A DNA stretch of 25,114 bases from Porphyromonadaceae bacterium UBA4277 (GCA_002395965.1 DGVT01000090.1:8980-34093), one strand, 5' to 3'; positions 1 through 8,359 are shown, counted from the stretch's first letter. Notes: a model not told the origin generated them from the letters alone. Translations and numbers: made by a program.

Positions 1-40
1 TTTACTTGTTTACTCGTCTGCTCGTCTGCTTGTTCGGCTG
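1..40. repeat. Degenerate tandem octamer array (left block)
   Basis: Five consecutive 8-base units read TTTACTTG, TTTACTCG, TCTGCTCG, TCTGCTTG and a decayed TTCGGCTG. The same octamer family returns at 216-288, on the other side of the palindrome cluster, so the two blocks bracket it. No coding potential is evident. The array may continue left of the window. Confidence 0.75.
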
Positions 41-170
41 GATTTGCAATCCGGCCGTCGGGTAACCTGCGGATTTGCAATCCGCCACCCCGTGAGGGCT
101 ACCGAGGTGCCGTGCCGGCACGGGGATTGCAAATCCCCCGTTAAGCCCTGGCGGATTGCAAATCCGCCAG
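36..170. repeat. Cluster of REP-like palindromes (core GGATTTGCAATCC)
   Basis: Four palindromes share one core. Those at 36-56 and 69-85 carry GGATTTGCAATCC. Those at 121-139 and 148-170 carry the reverse complement GGATTGCAAATCC. Each stem is 7-10 bp around a 3-base centre, and the last one is CTGGCGGATT/AATCCGCCAG. A further GC-rich hairpin, CGTGCCGGCACG, lies at 111-122. Two units in each orientation resemble REP/BIME clusters of other bacteria. They lie downstream of the minus-strand protease operon, where they could end transcription or protect the mRNA 3' end. No transposase gene is visible nearby. Confidence 0.75.
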
Positions 171-210
171 AACTGACACTTGTAGCTCGTAGCTAAACCG
201 GCGTCAGCCC

Positions 211-289
211 GCTTGTTTACTCGTTTACTCGTTTACTCGTCTGCTTGTTTACTTGTCTGCTCGTTTACTATAAAAACTCGTTTACTTGC
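211..289. repeat. Tandem octamer array TTTACTCG (right block)
   Basis: Perfect TTTACTCG units lie at 216-223, 224-231 and 232-239. Variants TCTGCTTG, TTTACTTG and TCTGCTCG run to 263, then the array decays and ends with TTTACTTG at 281-288. That last unit contains the stop codon (TAA, read on the minus strand) of the metalloprotease gene ending at 282, so the array has reached the end of the coding region. Slipped-strand expansion is the likely origin. Confidence 0.8.
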
Positions 290-2510
290 TAAGAATGATG
301 TTAATCAGCGCATTCACATCGTCAACATCCACAAGGCCGTTGCCGTCAAGGTCGGCGTTACCGGGATACTTGTCCTTATATTGGTCGTAGAGCAAGATAA
401 GGTTAATCATCGCGTTCACGTCGTCAACATCCACGATGCCGCTGCCATCCACGTCGCCGTTGAGGGTCTCTTGGGTGCGAATTTCACCCGTATAGCTGAT
501 GGTGAAGTCATCGAGGTAAATGGCCTGAGTCTTGGAGCCGGCAATGATGTTGATGCGATAACGCACTGCCCCAGACTGTCTGTTGAGCCAGCTTAGCTCG
601 GTAGCAGAATTTCCTTCCACCACCTGAGTCCCCACTTCTTGCCACGAGCTGCCGCCATTAGTAGATACACTCAGCTTCACCTTGGCATCATTATTGGTGG
701 GATTATTCACGTTAGCACTCACCATGACCACATCGGCATCCACGTCGCCGGCCATCGTCATCACACTGGGTGACACCATCGAGCAGGCCTGAGCACCGTT
801 ACAAAGCCCGGTACTGTCGGGAGCTGTGACAAAGCACTGGTTGAAGTTCCACGGCACAAAACGGCCCTGCACGCCCTCCACTTTCTTAACGGTGGTGACA
901 GGCATTGTCTCAAAGTCCTCAACGAGCGCATTGAGTGTGGCAGCTTTCTTGACGGTGAACGTCACCGTGGCATCCTGCATCATGTGTTCGGCTATCTCAC
1001 TGAGTTCATAGTCATTGGGCAGACCGGCCCATGTGAGCAGGCCCGGAAACGTGAAATTGCCTATCTCGGTCACTGCCGCCTCCCCACTGCCGGGGAATGC
1101 CGGGCTGTTCTCGGCATTGCGCAGCAGTTCATAGTAGTTGTGCTCGGGGTAGTTGTTCACGGCATTCCAGTCCCAAATGCGCGGGTTAGTATTATCCACT
1201 CTGGCTATTACCATTCCGTGCGAAGGCAAGGCAGCATCCCACTTGGTGGGCTGGCGGTTCTCAAGCAGGAAGTATTCGCGCGGCTCAGGAGTGTTGATAC
1301 GGTAGCCCTCGTTCGACCGGCTGAGGTCGATGAGGGTGTAGTTTCCCTCAGCTTCAATCAGCGTAGGGGTGGCCCACCCCAGTTCGGTGCGCTCCCACAG
1401 GCTGTAGCCCACCGGACGGCGCCCGCGATCGGCCGAGCTGCCGCCGGCCATCACGTCCCAATCACCGGGATGATTGCTCTGCCCGTTCTCGGCGTAATCG
1501 GTGTCATAAAGGTCGGGCAAGCCTAACACATGGCCGAACTCATGGCAAATGGTGCCGATGCCGTTAGGACCGGTCATGCCATAGGATTCCCAGCCATAGA
1601 TTTCGGTTGAAGAGGCATAGCGGCCCATATACATGCCGTCATACTGCAGGTAATAATAATCACCGGTCTCATCCTGGCCGTAAAGGTAGGACATGTGAGG
1701 CCACAGATACTCGTCGCTGTTGCCGCTATAGCTTGCCGAGTAGCCGGCCACGAGGAAGAACACCATGTCGATGCCGCCGTCGCTGTCGCTGTCGTAGAGT
1801 GTGAAGTCCACCTGGTCGTCAACCATGTCGAGGGCCGTCTTGAACACCTCGCTATAGTTCTCACCGCACTCGCGCACCGAGAATGGCACGTTCACCGGCC
1901 CCACCACGTCGAACACCGGGTCGAACTGCCCCATCGACTGGTCGTAGAAATAGTCACGCACACTGCCGGGGCAGCTATTGAAGCGACCTGCGTTTGTGAA
2001 ACCTGTATAGTTCTTGGTATTCACCATATCGTTATAGAAATCATATGGCTCATTTACCAAGAACGCCCTGTCATTGAAATTAATGAGCACAATCAGGCCG
2101 CGGAACTTGCCGTAATCGACCACCGGTTCACGATGGGGCGCACCGGCATTGTCGCGGGCCGCACGGCTCTTGAGGGCGGCCTTGGTCTTTGGGCGGTCAA
2201 CGAGGTATTTCGGTGTAGTCGAGAGCAGCTTCAGCTCCTCGGCACTGCGGCGTGAAGCATCGTGTGCCGCCACACCGGTTGACTCGAGGCGGTTGCCACT
2301 CAGGCGGGCATATTCCCAGCGGCCCCGGTGGTTCACCACGGTATAGCCATCGGCTGTGGTGTTATAGTGATAATACTCATCGCCCACAAGGCGCAGGGTG
2401 ATGCTGTCGCCGTCGGGCTGAGCCACCCGCACAGGTGTGGGGTCGGCAGGAATGGCACCGGCAGTGATCACAGCCAGTGCACATAATAAAAACATCAATG
2501 TTCTATTCAT
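282..2510 (-). CDS. Secreted M6-type zinc metalloprotease with C-terminal dockerin-like domain (copy 2)
   Basis: Predicted extracellular zinc endopeptidase of the M6 (immune inhibitor A-like) family, 742 aa. The start MNRTLMFLLCALAV opens a signal peptide cleaved near residue 19-20. A propeptide-like region of about 100 residues follows, then the catalytic domain with HEFGHVLGLPDLYD: H323, E324 and H327 fit HExxHxxGxxD, with the third ligand downstream in that motif. Residues about 540-680 form a beta-rich accessory region. Residues 684-742 hold two Ca-loop/helix repeats (DVDGSGIVDVDDVNA, DLDGNGLVDVDDVNA) as in type I dockerins. The upstream paralog ends 39 bases away, so the pair is probably one transcript. 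No LPXTG or lipobox is seen. The substrate is unknown. The fold assignment is firm; binding of the dockerin to a cohesin is unproven. Confidence 0.88.
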   Translation of the reverse strand: MNRTLMFLLCALAVITAGAIPADPTPVRVAQPDGDSITLRLVGDEYYHYNTTADGYTVVNHRGRWEYARLSGNRLESTGVAAHDASRRSAEELKLLSTTPKYLVDRPKTKAALKSRAARDNAGAPHREPVVDYGKFRGLIVLINFNDRAFLVNEPYDFYNDMVNTKNYTGFTNAGRFNSCPGSVRDYFYDQSMGQFDPVFDVVGPVNVPFSVRECGENYSEVFKTALDMVDDQVDFTLYDSDSDGGIDMVFFLVAGYSASYSGNSDEYLWPHMSYLYGQDETGDYYYLQYDGMYMGRYASSTEIYGWESYGMTGPNGIGTICHEFGHVLGLPDLYDTDYAENGQSNHPGDWDVMAGGSSADRGRRPVGYSLWERTELGWATPTLIEAEGNYTLIDLSRSNEGYRINTPEPREYFLLENRQPTKWDAALPSHGMVIARVDNTNPRIWDWNAVNNYPEHNYYELLRNAENSPAFPGSGEAAVTEIGNFTFPGLLTWAGLPNDYELSEIAEHMMQDATVTFTVKKAATLNALVEDFETMPVTTVKKVEGVQGRFVPWNFNQCFVTAPDSTGLCNGAQACSMVSPSVMTMAGDVDADVVMVSANVNNPTNNDAKVKLSVSTNGGSSWQEVGTQVVEGNSATELSWLNRQSGAVRYRINIIAGSKTQAIYLDDFTISYTGEIRTQETLNGDVDGSGIVDVDDVNAMINLILLYDQYKDKYPGNADLDGNGLVDVDDVNALINIILSK

Positions 2511-2549
2511 ACTCTAATGTTTAAGAATGAATACTTTTCGATTCAAATT

Positions 2550-4763
2550 TTAATTTACACCTAAGATTATGTTTATTACAGCATTCACGTCATCGACGTC
2601 AACGATGCCGCTGCCATCCACATCGGCCACACCCTTGTAATCGCTCGAGTGCTTCATGCCCAGGATGATGTTAACAATGGCGTTCACGTCATCGACGTCA
2701 ACGATGCCGCTGCCGTCCACATCGCCCTTGGCATACTCGGGTGCAAAGTCGCCATCGTGATAAACGGTCACCTGGTCAACATAGCAACGCCCGGTCTTGG
2801 TGCCCGAGGTCATGTTCATGCGGAAGCGCACAGGCTCATTGAAATCCAAGGGCCAGTAAACACCCGCGGTGGAGTTGGCCGGAACGGTGCGGATGCTGTT
2901 GGGCACCTCTTTCCACGTCTTGCCGCCGTCAACCGAGTAGTTGAGCTTGAACTTGGCTTCGTTGGCATTGGGATTGTAGATATTAGCCGAGAAGGCATAG
3001 CAACGCTTGTCCATGTCTTCGCACATGCGAATCAGGCTGGGCTGATACATGCCCACACTGTGTGTGCCCACACGATAGGATGCAGCCGGAGCCATCACGT
3101 CGCAGTTGGTCAGGTCCCACTTCACCATGTCGCCTTGCACACCGGTGCTCTTGCCACTTGTGGTTACCGACATCCGCTCAAATCCCTCGACCAGCATGTT
3201 GATTTTGCTCTCGTCGATCAGTTCAAAGCTGATGTTGCCATCCACATCCTCGGTGATGCGGTTCAGTGCCAGCGGCATGGAGGTCTTGTTCCACGTCTGC
3301 CATGGGATGACGGTGGTGGCACTCAGGCGCGATGTGCCGGTGGCACCCGGGAAGGCATCGCACGGGCCGCTATAATCGGTGGCCTGTGTAGCAGCCGGGC
3401 GCACCATCTCGTAGTAGTTGCGGCTGGCATTATCGTTAACGTTGTTATCCACCCACACACTGGTGCTGGCCGAGTCCACACGCACCACGAGCATGCCGTG
3501 GCCGGGCAGGTAGGCATCCCACTTGGTGGGCTGGCGGTTCTCGATCATGAAGAATTCCTTAGCCAGCGGCGACTTCACGATGAAGCCGGTGTTGCTGTTG
3601 CCCAAGGCCTCAAGCGAGTAGTTGCCTTCTTGCGAGATAACCTGCGGATTGGCAAATCCCAAGGCATAACGTTCCCAGATGCCATAGCCGGCCGGAGTGC
3701 GAGAGTAGTTATGATAGCTGCCGCCGGCCATGATGTCCCATTCACCCGGGTCATGACTCTGGCCGCCGGTGGCGTAGTTGGTGTCGTACAAGTCGGGCAA
3801 GCCCAGCACATGGGTGAACTCGTGGCAAATGGTACCGATGCCATCCACGATGGTCGAGCCCACCGAGCCGTTCATCTCCACCGAGCAGGCATACAGGTCA
3901 AAGTAAACACCATTGAACCTTACCATGGTGTTCAGCGATTCCGACTTGTGAGGCCACAGCAGTCCCGAGGGGTTGCCTTGAGTGTTGGAGCCATAGCCGG
4001 CCACGATAAAGAAGACCATATCTACATAGCCGTTATTATCGGTGTCATAGATGCTGAAGTCGGTAGAGCTCCTGAGTTGCGACAGAGCACTGTTGAATGC
4101 CGCACGCGAGCTGTTATTAAATTGCTCGGCCTTATAATTGACAGTGACAGGCCCCACAACATCAAAGACCGGGTCGAAGATGCCGTTGGAGTTTTCATAG
4201 TAGTAGTCACGCACACTGCCTGTATAGCGGCCCGAGGTCGTATTGTCAAAACCTGTGAAGTTGTGCGTGTTAACCATTGTGTTATAATAAGCGCGGGCTG
4301 CTTCGTCACTACCATGCGAGAACTGCTTGTCGCTGGGCTGCACAAGCACGATGAGCCCATGGAACTTTGAGTAGTCAAAGAGTTTCATGCGCCGGGGACC
4401 CTGAGCATTAAAGCGCGCAGTTTTCGACCGGGCCACTGCCTGGATGTCGGTAACACGCTTGGGCTGCTTGACCAGGAAGGCCTGCTCGGCAGCGGTGCGC
4501 TCGGCCGGATTGTGGGCTACAATAGCCGTGGCTTTGAGGCCGGTATCGCCCTGGGCGGCATACACCCATGCTCCGGCAGTGTTCTTGACGATGGTATAAT
4601 CGTCGAGAGTGGTATTGAAGTGATAGAACTCATCGCCCACAAGACGAACGGTGAGCGTGCTCCCGTCGGGCTGAGTCACCACGCCGGGCTTCGGGTTGGC
4701 TGGTACGGCCGCAGCGCTAAGGGCAAGCACGGCAGCGCATAATAAGGTTGCAATTTTTTTCAT
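2550..4763 (-). CDS. Secreted M6-type zinc metalloprotease with C-terminal dockerin-like domain (copy 1)
   Basis: Paralog of the following gene, 737 aa, and first in the presumed two-gene minus-strand operon. MKKIATLLCAAVLALSAAA is a clear signal peptide. The zinc motif is HEFTHVLGLPDLYD (H314, E315, H318). Both copies share an N-terminal region with RLVGDE(F/Y)YH(F/Y)NTT, the FDPVFDVVGPV segment, the ENRQPTKWDA segment and a C-terminal beta-sandwich-like stretch. Residues 679-737 carry two nearly identical Ca loops, each DVDGSGIVDVDDVNA, followed by INIILG-type helices. Tandem duplication is the simplest origin; differences in the catalytic domain suggest different substrate preference. A probable role is degrading host or dietary proteins outside the cell. 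A candidate promoter lies at 4858-4888. Confidence 0.88.
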   Translation of the reverse strand: MKKIATLLCAAVLALSAAAVPANPKPGVVTQPDGSTLTVRLVGDEFYHFNTTLDDYTIVKNTAGAWVYAAQGDTGLKATAIVAHNPAERTAAEQAFLVKQPKRVTDIQAVARSKTARFNAQGPRRMKLFDYSKFHGLIVLVQPSDKQFSHGSDEAARAYYNTMVNTHNFTGFDNTTSGRYTGSVRDYYYENSNGIFDPVFDVVGPVTVNYKAEQFNNSSRAAFNSALSQLRSSTDFSIYDTDNNGYVDMVFFIVAGYGSNTQGNPSGLLWPHKSESLNTMVRFNGVYFDLYACSVEMNGSVGSTIVDGIGTICHEFTHVLGLPDLYDTNYATGGQSHDPGEWDIMAGGSYHNYSRTPAGYGIWERYALGFANPQVISQEGNYSLEALGNSNTGFIVKSPLAKEFFMIENRQPTKWDAYLPGHGMLVVRVDSASTSVWVDNNVNDNASRNYYEMVRPAATQATDYSGPCDAFPGATGTSRLSATTVIPWQTWNKTSMPLALNRITEDVDGNISFELIDESKINMLVEGFERMSVTTSGKSTGVQGDMVKWDLTNCDVMAPAASYRVGTHSVGMYQPSLIRMCEDMDKRCYAFSANIYNPNANEAKFKLNYSVDGGKTWKEVPNSIRTVPANSTAGVYWPLDFNEPVRFRMNMTSGTKTGRCYVDQVTVYHDGDFAPEYAKGDVDGSGIVDVDDVNAIVNIILGMKHSSDYKGVADVDGSGIVDVDDVNAVINIILGVN
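2584..2714 (-). repeat. Duplicated dockerin-loop DNA inside the protease gene
   Basis: A 32-base block at 2584-2615 recurs without mismatch at 2683-2714, 99 bases away. Each encodes the Ca loop GSGIVDVDDV on the minus strand. Similar but diverged copies occur in the neighbouring protease gene (about 421-452) and in the small gene at 20177-20602. Such identity at DNA level suggests recent internal duplication or gene conversion among dockerin modules. Confidence 0.75.
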
Positions 4764-4857
4764 TGTGTTTATGTGTAATTTAAGTTTATGTCAAATCGGA
4801 ACAGGGGTTTTATCGCTGGCTTGAAGCATTTTACACGCTATCAGAGCCAATGAATTG

Positions 4858-4888
4858 CAAATTTCCGAAAAAAAACTCACATTGCCAA
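4858..4888 (-). promoter_or_regulatory. Candidate Bacteroidota promoter for the metalloprotease pair
   Basis: Read on the minus strand, TTG (4886-4888) is followed after 20 bases by GAAATTTG (4858-4865), a 7/8 match to TAnnTTTG. It would give a leader of about 85-90 bases before the start at 4763. The spacing is right, but the -7 box has one mismatch. Confidence 0.4.
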
Positions 4889-4933
4889 CTAAATGCCTCT
4901 ATTTAACTAATTTTCAAAGCGCACTGCATCAAA

Positions 4934-4973
4934 AAAATGCGAAGACCGACAGTCAAGTCGGTTTCCGCATTTT
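4934..4973 (-). terminator. Intrinsic terminator after the 5029-6138 gene
   Basis: A 17-bp stem (4957-4973 with 4934-4950, the only non-Watson-Crick positions being G-T pairs) has a 6-base loop. On the minus strand the stem runs directly into a T tract (the A run at 4931-4937), the classical Rho-independent layout. It sits 56 bases past the stop of the minus-strand gene ending at 5029 and separates it from the protease operon. Confidence 0.8.
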
Positions 4974-5028
4974 GTCATGACCTTAATCGTGCCCACAATG
5001 GCAGCAAGCCGCCACCAGCACGCGCACA

Positions 5029-6138
5029 CTACTTGACCACCTTGGTGGCAGTGGTGGAGCCGTCGCCGTAGGTGCGCACCACGATGTTGATGCCATCGAA
5101 GGGGACGTTGCTCTCGTTGCCGTTGGCGTTATAATAGCGCACGCTCTTCAGCTCCTTGCTCGCGGCCACATCGCTCACGGCTGTTTCATAATAGTCCTTG
5201 ATTTCATACCACACTATGTCGCTCTCGTTGAAGGCAACGTCACCGTCGGCGCCAATCACCGGGGCAGCATCGGCATCCTCGCCATAGTAAACTGTCTGAA
5301 TACCCACTCGGTTGAAATAGCTCACCGTGGGCTGGTTGAGATACACCATGGCACCGGCACGGGCTATGTCGTAGCCGTCGGTAAAGCTATAGGGTATCTC
5401 GGTCATCGACTGAGTCAAGTGCGAATACAATCCCGGTGAGAACTTGAGACGCATGATTTCGTGCTCCATGTCGCCATAAATGCGGTAATAGAGCTTGTCG
5501 GCAAGCAGCGGATTGCCTTGCACATCCTCCACCGGTATCATGCAGTTGATATAGGTGTATCTGTTGCTCTCATTGTAAACAAAATCGGTAATCTGCGGAT
5601 TGGCAGGCTTGGCGCTACGCTCCTCCACCAGCTGCATCTGCGACTGCGTAAAGACATGATAGGGCGACGTCAGAGTGGTCGCATTGTCATTGTCGATGAT
5701 ATAGACGTCCTCACCCGAATAGGTGCCGCTCTCGGCATCATAGGCCAGAACGATGTCTTGCAGACCACTGGCTCCGTAACCCAGCAGATAGTGCTCATAG
5801 GTATATTCATAGCCGAAATAGTTCGACGTCACATAGCCCAGGTACTGGCCCGACGCTATCACAAGGCCGTTATCGCCGTTATGGGAGGCTTGCACCCATG
5901 CTTCGGGCAAGTCGGGACACAGTCCTTTCAGATAGATGTTATTACCGGCGTCAACTCCCATGGTCACAGGCAGATACACGGGCGTATAAATCTCCTTGTT
6001 ATTGTCGATTGTGAGCTCCTGAGCCCGCACTAAATAGGGGTAGGTATTCAAGCCTTCGGGAGGGGTTATCACATCGGGTGTTGCTTGCATTGTCGCCATC
6101 GTGGCGAGCGCAGCAGCAATGAGGTAGAATTTCTTCAT
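5029..6138 (-). CDS. Secreted protein of unknown function with Por/T9SS-like C-terminal module
   Basis: 369 aa, not recognised as a known enzyme. MKKFYLIAAALATMATMQA is a signal peptide. The body is rich in aromatic residues and Asp/Asn (for example YFGYEYTYEHYLLGYG near residue 107), as in beta-rich extracellular proteins. Residues 329-369 form a C-terminal module, ELKSVRYYNANGNES then GINIVVRTYGDGST, ending KVVK. Similar 'YYN-x-x-G ... DGINIV ... DGS ... KV' tails are common at the ends of exported Prevotella/Muribaculaceae proteins and resemble type IX secretion sorting modules; that comparison is from memory. It has its own candidate promoter (6186-6216) and terminator (4934-4973), so it is probably monocistronic. 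No catalytic motif was found. Confidence 0.7.
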   Translation of the reverse strand: MKKFYLIAAALATMATMQATPDVITPPEGLNTYPYLVRAQELTIDNNKEIYTPVYLPVTMGVDAGNNIYLKGLCPDLPEAWVQASHNGDNGLVIASGQYLGYVTSNYFGYEYTYEHYLLGYGASGLQDIVLAYDAESGTYSGEDVYIIDNDNATTLTSPYHVFTQSQMQLVEERSAKPANPQITDFVYNESNRYTYINCMIPVEDVQGNPLLADKLYYRIYGDMEHEIMRLKFSPGLYSHLTQSMTEIPYSFTDGYDIARAGAMVYLNQPTVSYFNRVGIQTVYYGEDADAAPVIGADGDVAFNESDIVWYEIKDYYETAVSDVAASKELKSVRYYNANGNESNVPFDGINIVVRTYGDGSTTATKVVK

Positions 6139-6185
6139 AAGACTATAAAAATTAAATAAAGGCTAATAGCTAAATTTTGCGCCCG

Positions 6186-6216
6186 TAAAGGTAATACTTT
6201 TTCACCTAACAGGCAA
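6186..6216 (-). promoter_or_regulatory. Candidate promoter for the 5029-6138 gene
   Basis: On the minus strand, TTG (6214-6216) is followed after 20 bases by TACCTTTA (6186-6193), a 7/8 match to TAnnTTTG. It predicts a leader of roughly 40 bases before the start at 6138. Confidence 0.5.
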
Positions 6217-6316
6217 TTTTGTTTGTTGTTTTTTTGCTATTCGCCCCCATTTATTCACTTTTTTATTCACACAACCATATTAACGCTCATCCAACGGCCA
6301 CCGGGGCAAAATCTTA

Positions 6317-6348
6317 TTTGCACATGACAATAAAAGTCAGTAACTTTG
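6317..6348 (+). promoter_or_regulatory. Promoter of the NagB-like/PIG-L fusion gene
   Basis: TTTG (6317-6320), a 20-base spacer, then TAACTTTG (6341-6348) match the Bacteroidota primary sigma-factor consensus exactly. The start codon at 6374 follows at about 25 bases with an AGAGGAA stretch just before it. Confidence 0.75.
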
Positions 6349-6373
6349 CATCTTATAATAAAAAATAGAGGAA

Positions 6374-8359
6374 ATGAAGACTGAAAACAATTCGCGCATC
6401 AAGCTCGACCAAGTGTCGCCGCGCTATTACTGCCCCGAGAGCGAAATAGAACTCGCCTCGCTCACCAGGTGTGAGAAAGTTAACACCCAGATTTTGCCCA
6501 CTCGCGAAAAAGGCGCCGCCAGCGCCGCCCTCGACGTGGCTGCAATCATCGGGCAACAAGTGCGCGAGCGCGGACGCTGCGTGATTGGTTTCGGTGCCGG
6601 GAAGTGCGCACTCGACGTCTATGACGAACTCGTGAAGCTCTACTTTGCCGACAAGGTGAGCTTTGCCGACGTCATTGCCTACAACATCAGCGAGCTGGAA
6701 CTGGGAGTTGTGGATGAAGATAGCGAGCAGAGCACCATGACACGACTCAAGCGACGCCTGTTTAACAAGGTTGACATCGAGCCGGGCAACATCCACACCT
6801 TCAGCCACGAGGCCACCAAGGAGAACGTTCACCACCTGTGCAAGGCCTATGAAGCCGACATTGCCGACAACGGCGGTCTGGACCTGGTGGTGTGCGAGCT
6901 GACAAAGAACGGCTCGCTGGCATTCAACGAGCCGGGCTCGAGCATGAACACCTCATGCCGCCTGATGCTGCTGGGCAGCGACTCGCGCACACGCGTGGCC
7001 GAGGCTTTCCAGTGCGACGACGCGCCAAACACGGCAGTCACTCTGGGCATCAGCAACATCATGAGCGCGCGCCACATCATTGCCGTGGCATGGGGCGAAG
7101 ACAGTGCCCGCGCCGTGCTCGACACCATCGAGGGGCGAGTGACCGACCTTGTGCCGGCATCATTCCTGCAGATGCACCACAACGTGAAGCTGGTGGTTGA
7201 CCTCGAGGCAGCATCGCGGCTCACTCGCATCAGCTACCCCTGGAAGGTCACGTCGTGCCAGTGGAATGCCTACCTCATTCGCCGAGCCATCGTGTGGCTG
7301 TGCCAGCAGACCGGCAAGCCCATCCTCAAGCTCACCAACAAGGATTATAACGACTACGGCCTGAGCGAGCTGGTGGCTCTCTACGGCTCGGCCTATAACG
7401 TGAACATCATCATCTTCAACGACCTGCAGCACACCATCACCGGATGGCCCGGAGGCAAGCCCAACGCCGACGACACCTACCGCCCCGAGCGAGCCACACC
7501 CTACCCCAAGCGCGTGCTCGCCTTCAGCCCGCACCCCGACGACGTGGTGGTGTCGATGGGCGGCACGCTGCGACGACTGGTGCAGCAGGGGCACGACGTG
7601 CATGTGGCGTTCCAAACCATCGGCGATGTGGCCGTGAGCGACGAAGACCTGCTGCGAACCATCATGCTCAGCGAGAAGATGGCTTTGCTCTATGGCAACA
7701 TCTCGCCTGAGCAGGAGCGCATCAATAGCAGCATCAGGCAAGAACTGAGCAAGAAGAGCTCGGGCGATGCCGATAGCAGCAACATGCGGTTTATCAAAGG
7801 GCAAATCTTCACCTGCGAGGGAATAATGGCGTGCAGCTACATGGGCGTGCCTCGAGAGAAAATTCATGAAATCAACCTGCCATTCTACACACAAGACCCC
7901 TATGGCAACGGACGCGTCACACACGATGACGTGCAACGGGTCATCGACCTGATTGAGCGCATCGAGCCGCACCAGATTTTCGTGGCCGACGATAACACCG
8001 ACCCCTTCGGCACACACCTGCCGGCACAGGCCACCGTACTAATGGCACTCAAGGAGCTGGCCGACAAGCCCTTCATGCGCGACTGCTGCGTGTGGCTGTA
8101 TCGCGGACAATGGGGACAGTGGGACGTCGATCGCGTGGAGATGGCTGTGCCCATGAGCCCCGAGGAATTCAGGGTCAAGCGCGATGCTATTCTCAAATAT
8201 CAGTCGCAAATTCACGACGCACCATTCCGCGACGACGCCGACGGAAGGCTCAGCTGGCAGCGAAGCATCGACCGAAACCGAGAAATGGCCGAGCAATACA
8301 GCCGCCTCGGACTCGCAAGCTATGAAGCCATCGAGGCCTTCGTGCAATGGGCCATATAA
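6374..8359 (+). CDS. NagB-like (degenerate) / PIG-L deacetylase fusion protein
   Basis: 661 aa, cytosolic, two domains. Residues about 20-290 resemble glucosamine-6-phosphate deaminase (NagB/SugP isomerase), including NGSLAFNEPGSS and VPASFLQMHHNVKLVVDLEA. Key NagB residues are replaced: the NLDEY Asp becomes S106, and DGH becomes N179-G-S181; only the Glu of NEP (E186) remains. After a linker (KPILKLTNKDYNDYGLSE), residues about 378-650 form a PIG-L/LmbE-type zinc deacetylase with SPHPDDVVVSMGG (H387, D389, D390) and DPFGTH (H548) as ligand candidates. Bacteroides have full-length homologs of about 660 aa, often annotated as NagB. Here the deacetylase half looks active and the NagB half looks like a sugar-phosphate-binding or regulatory domain. 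The native substrate is unknown; an N-acetylated amino sugar is a reasonable guess. Confidence 0.85.
   Translation: MKTENNSRIKLDQVSPRYYCPESEIELASLTRCEKVNTQILPTREKGAASAALDVAAIIGQQVRERGRCVIGFGAGKCALDVYDELVKLYFADKVSFADVIAYNISELELGVVDEDSEQSTMTRLKRRLFNKVDIEPGNIHTFSHEATKENVHHLCKAYEADIADNGGLDLVVCELTKNGSLAFNEPGSSMNTSCRLMLLGSDSRTRVAEAFQCDDAPNTAVTLGISNIMSARHIIAVAWGEDSARAVLDTIEGRVTDLVPASFLQMHHNVKLVVDLEAASRLTRISYPWKVTSCQWNAYLIRRAIVWLCQQTGKPILKLTNKDYNDYGLSELVALYGSAYNVNIIIFNDLQHTITGWPGGKPNADDTYRPERATPYPKRVLAFSPHPDDVVVSMGGTLRRLVQQGHDVHVAFQTIGDVAVSDEDLLRTIMLSEKMALLYGNISPEQERINSSIRQELSKKSSGDADSSNMRFIKGQIFTCEGIMACSYMGVPREKIHEINLPFYTQDPYGNGRVTHDDVQRVIDLIERIEPHQIFVADDNTDPFGTHLPAQATVLMALKELADKPFMRDCCVWLYRGQWGQWDVDRVEMAVPMSPEEFRVKRDAILKYQSQIHDAPFRDDADGRLSWQRSIDRNREMAEQYSRLGLASYEAIEAFVQWAI

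Noticed and set aside
36..170. Possible CRISPR array
   Set aside because: The repeated units are palindromes of varying length and orientation with no constant spacers, and no cas genes lie in the window.
2649..4370. A 573-codon open frame on the plus strand, antisense to the first metalloprotease
   Set aside because: The opposite strand encodes a protein with signal peptide, zinc motif and dockerin. The antisense translation has no recognisable motifs and is the usual shadow of GC-rich codon bias.
7160..8017. A 285-codon open frame antisense to the NagB-like/PIG-L gene
   Set aside because: The His/Val-rich translation has no domain signatures and the sense strand is a clear enzyme with its own promoter.
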